A stretch of DNA of 64,000 nucleotides, taken from NCBI GenBank assembly GCA_008828725.1, contig MEHQ01001561.1, forward strand, positions 361,435 to 425,434, written 5' to 3'. Every line of letters begins with the position of its first letter. The first letter of the stretch is position 1. The notes beneath the pieces were generated by a model. The model had not been told where the DNA came from. It saw nothing but the letters and a program-made list of their open reading frames with translations, and ran no database searches. This document shows positions 55,086 to 64,000 of the stretch, piece by piece. The DNA comes from Saccharina japonica (lineage: Eukaryota > Sar > Phaeophyceae > Laminariales > Laminariaceae). Made by a program: the position numbers and the translations under genes.

Positions 55086-55182
55086 TTAACCCTTTTAGAA
55101 CTGCAGTCCCGTTATGGGGACACACCACTCTAATTCTAAGTAGTCTGTCCCCAACACGGGACTGCAGTTCTAAAAGGGTTAA
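55086..55182. mobile_element. TTAA palindromic mini-element, best copy
   Basis: TTAACCCTTTTAGAACTGCA at the left and TGCAGTTCTAAAAGGGTTAA at the right are perfect mirrors. Inside, GTCCCGTTATGGGGACA pairs with TGTCCCCAACACGGGAC. With TTAA on both sides and CCC at the element tips, it resembles piggyBac-type ends. Confidence 0.85.
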
Positions 55183-55267
55183 AAGTGCAACCTGATGAAA
55201 AATCCCATGGCCTGAGTAAAAAATGAGAAATATCGGAGCACAATAATAAAATGTCGACGATTTTGGG

Positions 55268-55366
55268 TTATAACCCTTATAGGACTGGAGTCCCGTTATG
55301 GGGACACATTACTCAGAATTTGAGTGGTTTGTCCCCAAAACGGGACTGCAGTCCTAAAAGGGTTAA
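55268..55366. mobile_element. TTAA palindromic mini-element, second in copy g
   Basis: TAACCCTTATAGGACTGGAG at the left, GCAGTCCTAAAAGGGTTAAG at the right. Confidence 0.8.
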
Positions 55367-55899
55367 GGAGCCTTCAATAGATCATTCAGAAAACGTTTCA
55401 GCCAAAATAGCCAAAAAAAGGTACACCTTATACCTTTATCGTAGCACGCGTCGGTGGCTAGACGACTGCTGTAGGTTCAACTGCTTGTACACGTCGTATT
55501 GCGATGTTGTCAAAGTGAGAGTACACTAACTATGTACTCGTGCTCTGCGTATCTCTCTGATATGATCTAGACTATGATATGCCTGTCGATTAGTGTTGGA
55601 TATCGAACGATAATCGAGTCCAATATGCACGATATCGGGTGAAAAAAAAACGATACGATTTCGATATTTGATACCAGACACATCGAAGCTTTTGCTCAGT
55701 ATCTGCGAAAAACAAAACACGAGGATGCCAGACGGGGTGGAGAGGCAACACACGTTCGACACATAGTTATAAAAATAAAAAACAACAGCTGTTTAATATA
55801 CGATGCAGTGGGGGGCCGAGGTTAAGAAACGTCAGCTTAGCGTCCAGACTCAAAAGTCTTACTTCGTGTGGAAGCATAAGCAAACTCCCTAAGTTACCC

Positions 55900-56405
55900 C
55901 CTTGGGTTGGGTTGGTGTCGGTTGGCAACGACGCTGTAAAACACGCCACTCGCTGCGTGAGCTAGACAACCAGGGTGCCGTTTTTTTTGTTATTTTTTTT
56001 TGGCGGTCACCAAAGCTGGCGGTCGAGTAGATCATTTGTGCGGGGTGGATAACCTTTGTTCCGCACAAGGGGAATGGTCGTATCACGTAGTGTTAATATG
56101 GTACGGCGTCCGCGAGGCAGTTACATAGTAAAACCCATTGCTGTCTCCGGAAGTGGCCACACCAGAAATTAAATTAACTCATTGAAGCTGTCGTCCATAT
56201 GCAAGTCCGCCTCAGAGGCGGTTCTTAGCAGGATGCAGCTCACCCTCCATGCGACTCGCCCAATACCTCACGGCGTTTCGCGCTTGGTGCAAGCAATGTC
56301 TGCCTGGTTGGTGAAAACCCAACGCGCTCCGTCCCGGCATTGTAGGGATGCGAGGGTCTATGGTCATATGACTACGGCCGTGCACAACATGAGTACACCC
56401 CCCCC
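55900..56405 (+). mobile_element. Rep-A copy
   Basis: Runs from GGGTTGGTGTCGGTTGGCAA through the hairpin (TTTGTGCGGGGTGG with CCGCACAAGG) to ACATGAGTACACCCC and a poly-C tract. Confidence 0.8.
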
Positions 56406-56629
56406 CACCTCAAATTCATCGTTTTCGGCAGTTTTTCTTTATTATTTTTTAACGTACCGCGAGAATCACACCAACCTCAAGTTGACGTTACACATATGAT
56501 ATATCAGCCACAACCAAAGTGCAGTATTCATACCGTGCTACCATTGTTGATTTGCTTCAGTATATTTACTTTTTATTATGTTTTGCTTTTCGCTTTTTTC
56601 CTTTTTTCTCTTTTTTTTCTCTTGCATGC

Positions 56630-56840
56630 ACCTGGATTGCTAGCAGGGTAGGTCTTGCCTGTCGTATATGGCATTGCATTGTCTGCTCTGCTTACTGCAC
56701 TGAGCGTAGTATCTCTGTGTCGTAGTTTTGTGACCACAGAACTGGTACCTTTTTAGGATGAAGAATCGGCACGGACACTGGGTGTGCTGGATGTCGACGG
56801 GTAGAAAGGAAGGTTTAATGTGAAGAACACACACACACCT
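56630..56840 (+). repeat. Repeat Z, copy 2
   Basis: GATTGCTAGCAGGGTAGGTC through GGATGTCGACGGGTAGAAAG, ending in a CA run. Same as 46825-47045. Confidence 0.75.
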
Positions 56841-57059
56841 TTGCTTTGGCGTCACTCTCGTTGAGCTTCGCGATCGCCAACGATGCGCAGAACGCCGCAG
56901 GTCCGGCAGAAACCACAACCTACCCTAACCATCATGACCTACAGCAACAATCAAAACGTCACAGACGTAGCTCGAACTTACACGCGACAGATGTTAATAA
57001 TCTATTATTTTTGGCCAGACTGGAATTCTTATGTAAGACTGTGGGTGTGTTCTACACTT

Positions 57060-57290
57060 TTTTTAAGGCTTTAGCCAAAATCAGGTACACCTGGTCACTT
57101 TGGTGCCAAAAACAGGTACTACACTGAAACCAAGTACAAATCACACGCTAGGACACATCTCATTGGCCAGCGTCACATCGTACCTGATTTTGGCATGAAA
57201 TGGTCAGGTACACCTGGATTTGTCTACTTTGTTTAGCTTTCAACTGATTTTGGCGAATTTTGAGCCAATCAGAGGTCATACGTACACTGT
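57060..57290 (+). repeat. Dispersed repeat Y copy
   Basis: AGCCAAAATCAGGTACACCT, GGTCAGGTACACCTGGATTT and GAGCCAATCAGAGGTCAT match 4330-4540. Confidence 0.65.
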
Positions 57291-57749
57291 CTCCTATACG
57301 CCCGACACGAAGACATCACCACACTACGTACATACGACCCGCCACAACGACTACAGAACGTATCATACGCGCGCATACAGCACAATGGACCTGTTGTAAT
57401 ATATTACGTACTCCTGCTTCCTGACACAGCAGTAGTATATAGTAGTACGGAAAGCGAGCAGTTCAGTCTCAAATTAACTCGATGTTTTGTTCGTATGCTA
57501 TCAATGTGGCTACGACTATATACATACGTACCTGGTACAAGAATACGGCAATACACGTCGTAGGAATGAGTGTGATCACGAAATCAATGAAAGCAGACGA
57601 CAGATATGAATACCCGTACTGAAAACAACATACAACATTTATCAAGAGTTTGGAGGACACAGACATTCGCTATCGTTCTGCTGTTCAGGCGCAAATTCAA
57701 AAGTATGTTTGATTATTTCTCACAGCCAAAAAGTCCCGAAAAACACCTT

Positions 57750-57896
57750 TCGTGGCGTGCGTTTTTTACTTGGTTTTAGTATATACCTGATTTTGGCTCG
57801 AATGGATCAGGTATACCTTATTTTGGCAGTTGCCCAATAAAAAAAACAACCTGGACCAGATTTCCTGTTTCTTATTAGGTGTCCTGTACTGCATGG
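57750..57896 (+). repeat. Repeat Y end joined to a MITE family 3 end
   Basis: TTGGTTTTAGTATATACCTG to TTTTGGCAGTTGCCCA (as 4870-4955), then CCTGGACCAGATTTCCTGTT with CTTATTAGGTGTCCTGTACT. Confidence 0.6.
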
Positions 57897-58144
57897 TGCA
57901 CAGCAGAATCAGCACTACGCCGACTAACTCACCCACACTAAAATGAAAGCCCCGCGTTGCGGACATTTACAGCGCCCGTCCAGACTTCCTTACCCCCTCC
58001 TGTTGCCCTGCCTCTATAGCCTCTACCAGGACCTCTCCTAGATATCGACCGCAGACGGGCCAAAGTGGGTTCCGTTTTATTTTAGAAATTCCGGCAGCAG
58101 GGGATGATAATGATGTTTTTAACTGCCCGCATTTTGTACGCTAA

Positions 58145-58232
58145 TTAACCCCTTAAGAACTGGTCCCACGAATTTGGGGACAAAATACTTGGAATTAGTG
58201 TAGGATTTTTTTTTCAGTTCTGAATGGGTTAA
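58145..58232 (-). mobile_element. TTAA palindromic mini-element, copy 10
   Basis: TTAACCCCTTAAGAACTGGT at the left, CAGTTCTGAATGGGTTAA at the right; exact TTAA on both sides. Confidence 0.8.
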
Positions 58233-58416
58233 GGTTTCTGGACGGTCCACCCCTGGAAGGTTCGTTACATGTGGCGTTTCTTATTTTCGTGCCACTCTCC
58301 GGAGCGACCTCGTCTCGTCATAATATAGGGCGGGCGCCGATCGCATGTTTTTCTTGATATGGCTGTTTCTTATCTTGCCCTAGGTTGTGCTTTCTGTCTT
58401 CACACCCAATTTGCTA

Positions 58417-58500
58417 CCACAATGTCCCGAAATATAAGCACCTTTTTATTGAAATATTAGTGTTTTAAAGGTGCTTATATTTCGGGATAGAGTGGTACTT
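58417..58500. mobile_element. MITE family 9, clean copy
   Basis: ACCACAATGTCCCGAAATAT AAGCACC mirrored by GGTGCTTATATTTCGGGATA GAGTGGT. About 82 bp, able to fold on itself. Confidence 0.75.
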
Positions 58501-59299
58501 TTTTCGTGAGCCTTTCCGAATTTTTCTTAAATACGGGCCCCCCACTGCTGTAATGAAATGGTGTATCGAAAGTTCGATATTTCGATATTTCCATATACGA
58601 TACCATCTAAAACACGAAAAAAATAATGATACCGAAACTTGGTATTCATAGTATTAGAACCAGGTACGACGAGAGTACATCATACAATCCGTTAGCTCGG
58701 ATCTTCAAGGCATGATTTTGTCTTGAAAATTGTGTACCTGTGGTCCGCATATCATAATTGTGGTCCGCGCTCGGAATATTCTCGCAATTTTCTCGCTAGA
58801 TGCAAAAGCGGCGCAGCCGCGTTTCTCGCCCGTTTCTGGTCCGTTTTGGGTCCGGTTTGGGTTGAGGGGCTCTACGACGAAGTATGAACATATCGATCAT
58901 GTCACCTGCTGTGGCATCTACTACTGCCGCTGCTGCCTGCATACGCACGAGATCGATACCATACACTGACTCATGAGCCGGGAAGTAGTCCACGATCATG
59001 ATATGTATAATCCTTTTGAAGAACCACATGTACATCCTGCATGAGGACATATAAAACCCGTGAGTACGCGCGATCGAAGTATTACACTCAGGTGGCAAAG
59101 ATGAGTTTCGACCAAATCCTCGATCTCACAGCTGTTTTTTTGTTTTTTGTTTTTTTTTAAAATATCGTATGCTGCCTGCTGTGACATCTACTTGACGACA
59201 CCTTTACGTATATACATACGGCGCAGCACATACATACATACACCTACACGAGCCGGGTAGCAGTCGTTCTGACCCTACATGGGCTATGACCCTTTATTG

Positions 59300-59580
59300 G
59301 GAGGCGCCTTTGCCACTCTTATCCCACAAATCGTACCAGATAAAGCACCAAACATATTATGATTTCTTGCTATTTTTACGTGTGTTGGGGTGTTTTTTTT
59401 TAATCAAATCACGAGAAGCCGTCGACCCAACCCAGCCCTAACCCTAACCCTAGTCCAGGCTAAGGCTCAACGACAATCTGAAAAAAATGTGCGGACCACC
59501 ACAAAAACCGTAATATATTGAGATACTTTATCTGGTACGATTTGTGGGACAAGAGCTCTGGCAAAGGCTACTGTTTTTTT
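59300..59580. mobile_element. MITE family 6, copy 2, with CCCTAA units
   Basis: CCACAAATCGTACCAGATAA at the left, CTGGTACGATTTGTGGGACA at the right, with AACCCTAACCCTAGTCCAGG inside (reverse of 1680-1715). Confidence 0.8.
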
Positions 59581-59739
59581 TAGGGTCATAGCCCATAGTT
59601 CTGACCTGCCCCAACGTACGTATGATATGGTACCTGGTATGCCTGGCGAGGGCATCCTCTGGAAGTGAGACGAGGCAACAAGAGAGCTAAAACACGCCCA
59701 TCAAATCGTCGTTCAACGGGCAGGGTTGATGGCGACAAA

Positions 59740-59853
59740 GTTGTAACACTCTATCCCTAAACATAATAACCGTTTTTATTTAGTATTAATGTGAAAAATG
59801 TGCTTATATTTCGGGACAAAATGTGCTTATATTACGGGACAAAATGGTATTTA
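59740..59853. mobile_element. MITE family 9, copy 3
   Basis: AACACTCTATCCCTAAACAT, then GTGCTTATATTTCGGGACAA repeated twice. Confidence 0.6.
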
Positions 59854-60099
59854 GCATTCAACATGGGACTTTCCGCATCATATATATTTAAAAAATAAAA
59901 AACAACAGCTGTGAGCTCGAGGATTTCGTCGAAGCTCATCTTTGCTAGCTGAGCGTAATACTTCGATCGCGCGTACTTACGGATTTTATATGTCCTCATG
60001 TAGGATGTACATCCCGTATGAGGGGGACACAATCTGAGGCTGTAGAATTCAGGAAGTGTGTGTCTATTTGTGGGGGAAGAAATAATTAAAATGAATCTT

Positions 60100-60405
60100 A
60101 GCCCTTCCTTTCTCTCTCCTTCCTATTAAATAGTCGTAACTCCGATCCGGGGTCACAAAGTGGGCTCTTCTCCCTCCTCCCCCACTACGTACGTACGGTT
60201 CTTGCCTTGCATTTTTTAGCGCGAGAAGATTTCAGCACCTTCTTCCCTCGTCAACTCTCGTCGAGTTGTGCTTACCCACGCTATAATATGCGCTCTCGAC
60301 AGCAGTTGGTGTCATTTGGTCATGAAAATCTCCATACGGAGACTCGAACCCTCGACCTCCAACCTAACAGGCTTCGTGGTTACTTGCTATACCACCGGGG
60401 CGACC
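60100..60405 (-). mobile_element. tRNA-headed SINE, copy 9
   Basis: Full-length minus copy with GGAGACTCGAACCCTCGACC and an ATACCACCGGGGCGACCGG head; body as in the other copies. Confidence 0.85.
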
Positions 60406-60459
60406 GGCTCATACCAGGTACGTACTCGTACAGGCAGTTTGAACAAGGAAAAAAAGTAT

Positions 60460-61553
60460 TCATCCGTTATCGTTCATGCGTGCCCAACTAGCCGCAACCC
60501 GTAAAGCTCTCTGGTTTCGCACGGACAGGCGTGCGTTCGTTTCCGTAAGCACAACAGGAAGGTATGATAGGTTCCCAATGCCGAACGGGATGCTTTCGGG
60601 GATATCGGCCTGGTGATGATCGAGAGTTTTACCGAAATATAAAGTGCTCAACTTTAACTTTGGTATGCCTCTCGCCTCCCACTCACCCTCTCCGGTATCA
60701 GTGCCGAGAAACGATTGCACCTCTGTGCGAAACCAAACGAGTATTATACGTAAACACCAATGCTTGATCTGCTGCAAGCAGTGCGGGGCACCTGATAAGA
60801 AACAGGCTAATAAGAAATCCAGGCTGAGATTTAGAGTAAAATGAGAGATTCAGGGGGTCGTTATATTGAAATTAGCGTAGAAAGCACCCTCTCTCAAATA
60901 AGAAATCCAGCCTGGACGAGATTTCCTGTTTCTTATTAGGTGTCCTTTACTGCTGTATTCATATTTGTCTCGTACCTCTGCTCACATGGTTGATACGTAC
61001 TTCCAGGAAATGAATACGAGCAGGTATACGTACCAGCGTACAGAGAGAGTCAAGTAGTAAGTGGTAGCCCTGGGCGCAGCAAGCAGGTAAACGAACCAAT
61101 CCACATCACAGCAGACAACAAAACGTGCTTTGCAGCAGTGTCGAGTGGTGTCAGCTCCAGCTAAGACCCTTCTCGGAAGGACGTCTAGTAGGAACGGGTG
61201 TGTTTTCCCGGGGACCCTGCTGCGACACTCTGCCGTGTATGTTCGATGTGATGCCTACGGGCGTCAAGCTCTCATGTCAGCATGCTTCGAGAGGACTGAG
61301 CTTCACATGCTCACAGCAGTGTTTGCTTCTACGTATAGGTATTCAAACTACGATCTCCAGCAGGAAAACGGCAAACCCACCTCGTAATCCAGCAGTACAA
61401 GCACAGGACGCATGGCAGCAGGCAGACCAAGGCGACCTTTGTCTTGGAGGTACGAGTCTTCGAGGCATGAACGGGTCTTCTCGTAGTAGGCATCGAAGGT
61501 CAGGAGGGCAAGACTGCAAAGCTCGCAGCGATCGAGATGCGTTTGAAAGTTGG
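60460..61553 (-). CDS. Candidate two-exon gene fragment, function unknown
   Basis: Minus-strand exon 61553-61381 lies between acceptor CACTACAG and donor GAG|GTGGGT. It reads FQTHLDRCELCSLALLTF and LPAAMRPVLVLLDYE. A second frame at about 60730-60460 reads LSTLYFGKTLDHHQADIPE, SIPFGIGNLSYLPVVLTE and a stop; it can follow in phase 0 through CAGAG|GTG. A strong GTGAGT inside its first part is a competing donor, so the join is uncertain. Composition is protein-like with no known motif. MITE family 3 (60775-60955) lies in the intron. Upstream exons were not found. Confidence 0.35.
60775..60955. mobile_element. MITE family 3, copy 4
   Basis: GGGCACCTGATAAGAAACAG at the left, CTGTTTCTTATTAGGTGTCC at the right; AAATTAGCGTAGAAAGCACC inside. 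Confidence 0.8.
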
Positions 61554-61733
61554 CTGTAGTGGAAGCTGGGTTTGCCGTGTGGGTGAGTTGTGTTTGTGAG
61601 TCAAAAGGTTTCCACATGTATTACACATGCTTATCGTGGGGGGGGCTGGCACAATAACAGGGGAAGAATAATTTTGCCTTTTTATTATCCCTTTGGTTGC
61701 ACTGCCCACAAAATAATCGTGATTTGGCCAAAT

Positions 61734-61734
61734 N
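61734..61734. other. Undetermined base
   Basis: A single N; another lies at 61965. Frames crossing these positions are uncertain. Confidence 0.95.
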
Positions 61735-61809
61735 CTACTTTCAGCAATCGACAACTGGAACAACAATACCCCTGTTTTTTTCCTATGGGAAAATATGCAA
61801 TCCACCACA

Positions 61810-62240
61810 GCTCCATCAATATCGTCGATCCGGATATCTCCCGCCCCTCAAAATACTCCTTGATGCACCCACAGCAGTGTGGCAAAGTGGCAGCCGATTC
61901 CGTGCCCTCTACGGTGCGCGACCTCGTCGCTGAAGTTTGAAAATGTGGTTCCAGGTCGTTTTTCNTGTACTGTAAACAAGCGTTTTTTACAGCTCAAAAC
62001 GAATATTTTTCTCGAAAAATATGAATACGAGTACTGGATACACAGAAAATAAATGACTGCGTTTTTGTACACGTTTCTTTGATTTTTGAGGCACACTTCT
62101 GAGGCCGATTACGCCGTCTGTAGGATCGATCCCGATATCTCCCGCCCCTGAAAACCTTCCTTGCATATATACACGGGCACAGGAAGAGTTCTGGGCGATT
62201 TCGTCCACGCCTTCCACCGCGACCTTGGCCGTGAAGATTG
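61810..62240 (-). repeat. Diverged duplicated segment, possibly duplicated exons
   Basis: On the minus strand the ends of 62095-62235 and 61810-61935 share GGGGCGGGAGATATC and GGATCGA with a similar lead-in (AAGGTCGCGGTGG versus GAGGTCGCGCACC). One frame of the first reads EIAQNSSCARVYMQGRF. Too diverged to call a gene. Confidence 0.4.
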
Positions 62241-62289
62241 CCTAAACAAGCGGCGTAATTGCTTCGACCGAAGCTGCTACCTGCTTCCA

Positions 62290-63234
62290 TCTGCAGGAAA
62301 CTGAATTAATCCAACTCTAGGAGGATCAAGCACCATCAAGCTACCGAACAGGCTCTACCATGACTTGATTGAGTTGCTCTGCGTGTGGTGTGTCATTTGG
62401 AGGCTTCTGTGGGGAGCACGGTGTCTGTGAAAAGGGCCTTGTTCGGGGCTGATATTGACCCAACCCCGTTTTCCACAAATCAGGCGTTATCTGAAAGTAC
62501 TTTTTTGCTCACTTTGTGGGCAGTGCAACACAGGTGTTATATCTTGGAATTGGAAAACGCGGAGTCTCGGTGTTGTCTTGCTTGTCATGATGTTGTTGGT
62601 GGTAGTAGTGGTGTTGGTGTTGGTGCTGGTGGTGTTGGTGAAAGTGGTGTTCTTGATGTCGCTGTTGTCGTTGCTGATGTCGATCTCGTAGCAGTACAGT
62701 ATACCTATGATGTCTAACGGATTGCCCTCGGAGCGGTAGGGTTTTCGTCGATTTTGCCTGACAGTTTTTTTTTTGCCGTTGGCGCATTGGTTGGCGTACG
62801 CCTATCTATGGTTGGTTTAGAGGACTCATCAGGGACGGGCGTGGGATATCGGCACGTTATCAGGGTGCCGAGCGAAAGCAGGGGCACGCACATTCTAGCC
62901 TCTCTGTGCCCACACGCAAAGCCGCGCACACACACAACCTATAATAAACAAAAAAAAATATCGTCTCGTCGACGCTGATAGCAGCATCCAGGGGGGGGGT
63001 CACCGGCCACAGCAGTCCATCGCGAGGAACTGCATAGAAAACGCGCAAACGGTTACAGTAGTACCAGGTACTTTCTACGTACACCACGCTGTGGTTGCAG
63101 AGCTGACTCGAGTACGTATCGACAAAAACTTCCTGAAAAGAGTCGGTTTTGACGACGACTCCTCGCAAAAAAAAGGTTGAAGAGCCAACGTGATGAGGAT
63201 TGCTGTCACAAGTCCCTCCGTCTACGGCCACGGC
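62290..63234. other. No gene recognised; GGT-rich patch
   Basis: 62585-62650 is a (GGTGTT)-type tract giving Val/Gly frames. The rest has no convincing exon. Confidence 0.35.
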
Positions 63235-63315
63235 TACAAAAACCGTACCCTGGGTAAAATATATTTGGTACTTTATCTGGTACGATTGGCGGGACAAGAG
63301 GACTGGCAAGGCTTA
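63235..63315. mobile_element. MITE family 6, right end only
   Basis: ATATTTGGTACTTTATCTGG through GGACAAGAGGACTGGCAAGG matches the right ends at 1800-1860 and 59515-59570. Confidence 0.7.
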
Positions 63316-63524
63316 TTATGGCAGCCTACCGCCGCCGTGTACGGCAACACACCAGTACAAGATAACTAGAAGATAACACACCCCATCGGACGAATTTCCA
63401 AGCACGGTGTTCTCGGCAACCGGGAGGAGAGAGTACAAAGAAAAGATACGGTAGAGATGCACCGCCATGTGTTAAGTCTGAGGTCACCAGGGCATTATTA
63501 ATTATTAATTAGGAGCTGCGCTGT

Positions 63525-63740
63525 TGCGCTGTTGCAACATTTAATTTGGTCAGAATAAGCGTTTTGCGCAACAGTCGCCGCGAGGCTGGTTGCGCGCAGC
63601 TATGGGCTATGACCCTCTTTTGGAGGGGGTCATAGCCCATAGACGCGCAGCGCAACACGGGTTTTTGGGCGCGCAACATTTTTCGCCGCAGGCCGCGGCG
63701 CAAAAAAATCTTGCGGATTTATTTCTCGCCGGAGGCTGCC
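63525..63740. repeat. GC-rich repeat with intact GGGCTATGACCC palindrome
   Basis: At 63600-63642 ATGGGCTATGACCCTC is mirrored by GGGTCATAGCCCAT. It is flanked by GCGCAAC-rich arms (TTGCGCGCAGC, CGCGCAGCGCAAC). TTTATTTCTCGCCGGAGGC at 63718 recurs at 63948. Confidence 0.65.
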
Positions 63741-64000
63741 GGAGGCAATATTCTTCTCCCTCATTCGCAAAATTAATTAATTATACCCCCCCATACCACG
63801 AACAACCTCGTACCTAACGAGTACTATCGTATGATACGTATACGATTCTCCCCACTAGCTCAAGCAGTTACTTTTTTTGGGGGGGTATTTTTTTCTTCAT
63901 AATTAGCCGTAATTGAACATCTTTTAGACCCCCAAAAAATATTGCGGGTTTATTTCTCGCCGGAGGCAAGCCGGAGGCGAGAGTTTTTTTTGGGGGGTCA
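63741..64000. other. Window end, no gene recognised
   Basis: AT-rich sequence, then TTTATTTCTCGCCGGAGGC again with a mirrored GGAGGCGAGA and a TGGGGGGT end that pairs with ACCCCCCA near 63930. It looks like the end of another small inverted-repeat element cut by the window. Confidence 0.35.

Larger units (their letters stand above)
55010..55453 (+). mobile_element. MITE family 2, copy g, carrying two TTAA elements
   Basis: The right end CTTTATCGTAGCACGCGTC is clear; the left end is degraded (TTTTACGGTATAGGTG). TTAA elements occupy 55086-55182 and 55268-55366. The second sits at the same internal TTAA site used in copy e at 42263. Confidence 0.8.
59030..60015. mobile_element. Nested inverted-repeat complex with MSFDE arms
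   Basis: The left arm (59030-59135: GAGGACATATAAAACCCGTG, GCGATCGAAGTATTACACTC, GATGAGTTTCGA) is mirrored at about 59930-60010. Inside is a broken palindrome GGGCTATGACCCT (59279) with AGGGTCATAGCCC (about 59582-59594). Inside that is MITE family 6 (59300-59575). MITE family 9 also lies between them at 59740-59853. Confidence 0.75.

Overview
This window is nuclear DNA of a eukaryote. Genes are split into short exons (about 55-270 bp) with GT-AG introns and two apparent GC-AG introns. Telomere-type TTAGGG runs, trinucleotide microsatellites, poly-C tracts and many small non-autonomous transposons are scattered throughout. No bacterial operon, rRNA, standalone tRNA gene or CRISPR array was seen. 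Exon and intron sizes, Gly/Ser and AGC low complexity and long repeat-filled introns suggest a stramenopile alga, possibly a brown alga; that placement is inference only.

Layout. 1-9.5 kb: repeats, a Gly/Ser-rich ORF (2844-4184) with partial duplicates of its 3' part (5257-5870) and of a shared upstream block (5098-5325, 6418-6650), and a candidate coiled-coil gene (6637-8036). 9.5-24.5 kb, plus strand: a tandem triplication of one multi-exon gene. Units 1 (10227-14176), 2 (15987-20768) and 3 (21844-24513) share exons called here Ca, Cb, B, A, D, E and F. Unit 3 lacks Ca, Cb and F. Splice phases agree in every copy, and the reading frame stays open to a stop at the end of each unit. The products look like small helical ARM/HEAT-like proteins of unknown function. 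24.5-32.7 kb: mostly repeats and unrecognised sequence, including a structured element with direct terminal repeats (27284-28190). 32.7-44.1 kb, minus strand: the best gene of the window, an alpha/beta hydrolase of the hormone-sensitive-lipase (HSL) family. Eight exons join in phase to about 345 residues, with HGGGW, GESSGG and a terminal IHGMF; the usual catalytic Asp is read as Glu. 44-64 kb: repeat-rich, with an ankyrin-like fragment (about 51.5 kb, minus) and an unassigned minus-strand gene candidate (60.5-61.6 kb).

Mobile DNA. At least ten small dispersed families are recognisable by comparing copies inside the window. They include a tRNA-headed SINE, a 90-bp palindromic element flanked by TTAA (piggyBac-like ends), a 260-bp MITE with ends like ACGCATGCTACGATAGAGG that is itself a target of the TTAA element, a MITE carrying TTAGGG repeats, and a 500-bp unit (Rep-A) with a long hairpin and poly-C/G tracts. 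Several are nested inside each other. No transposase or reverse transcriptase was recognised, so every family here appears non-autonomous.

How it fits together. The repeats lie mainly in introns and between genes. Rep-A sits in the same intron of all three units, and a GGCA-type minisatellite lies in the D-E intron of all three, so both predate the triplication. SINE copies sit in different introns of each unit and came later. This gives a relative history of the locus.
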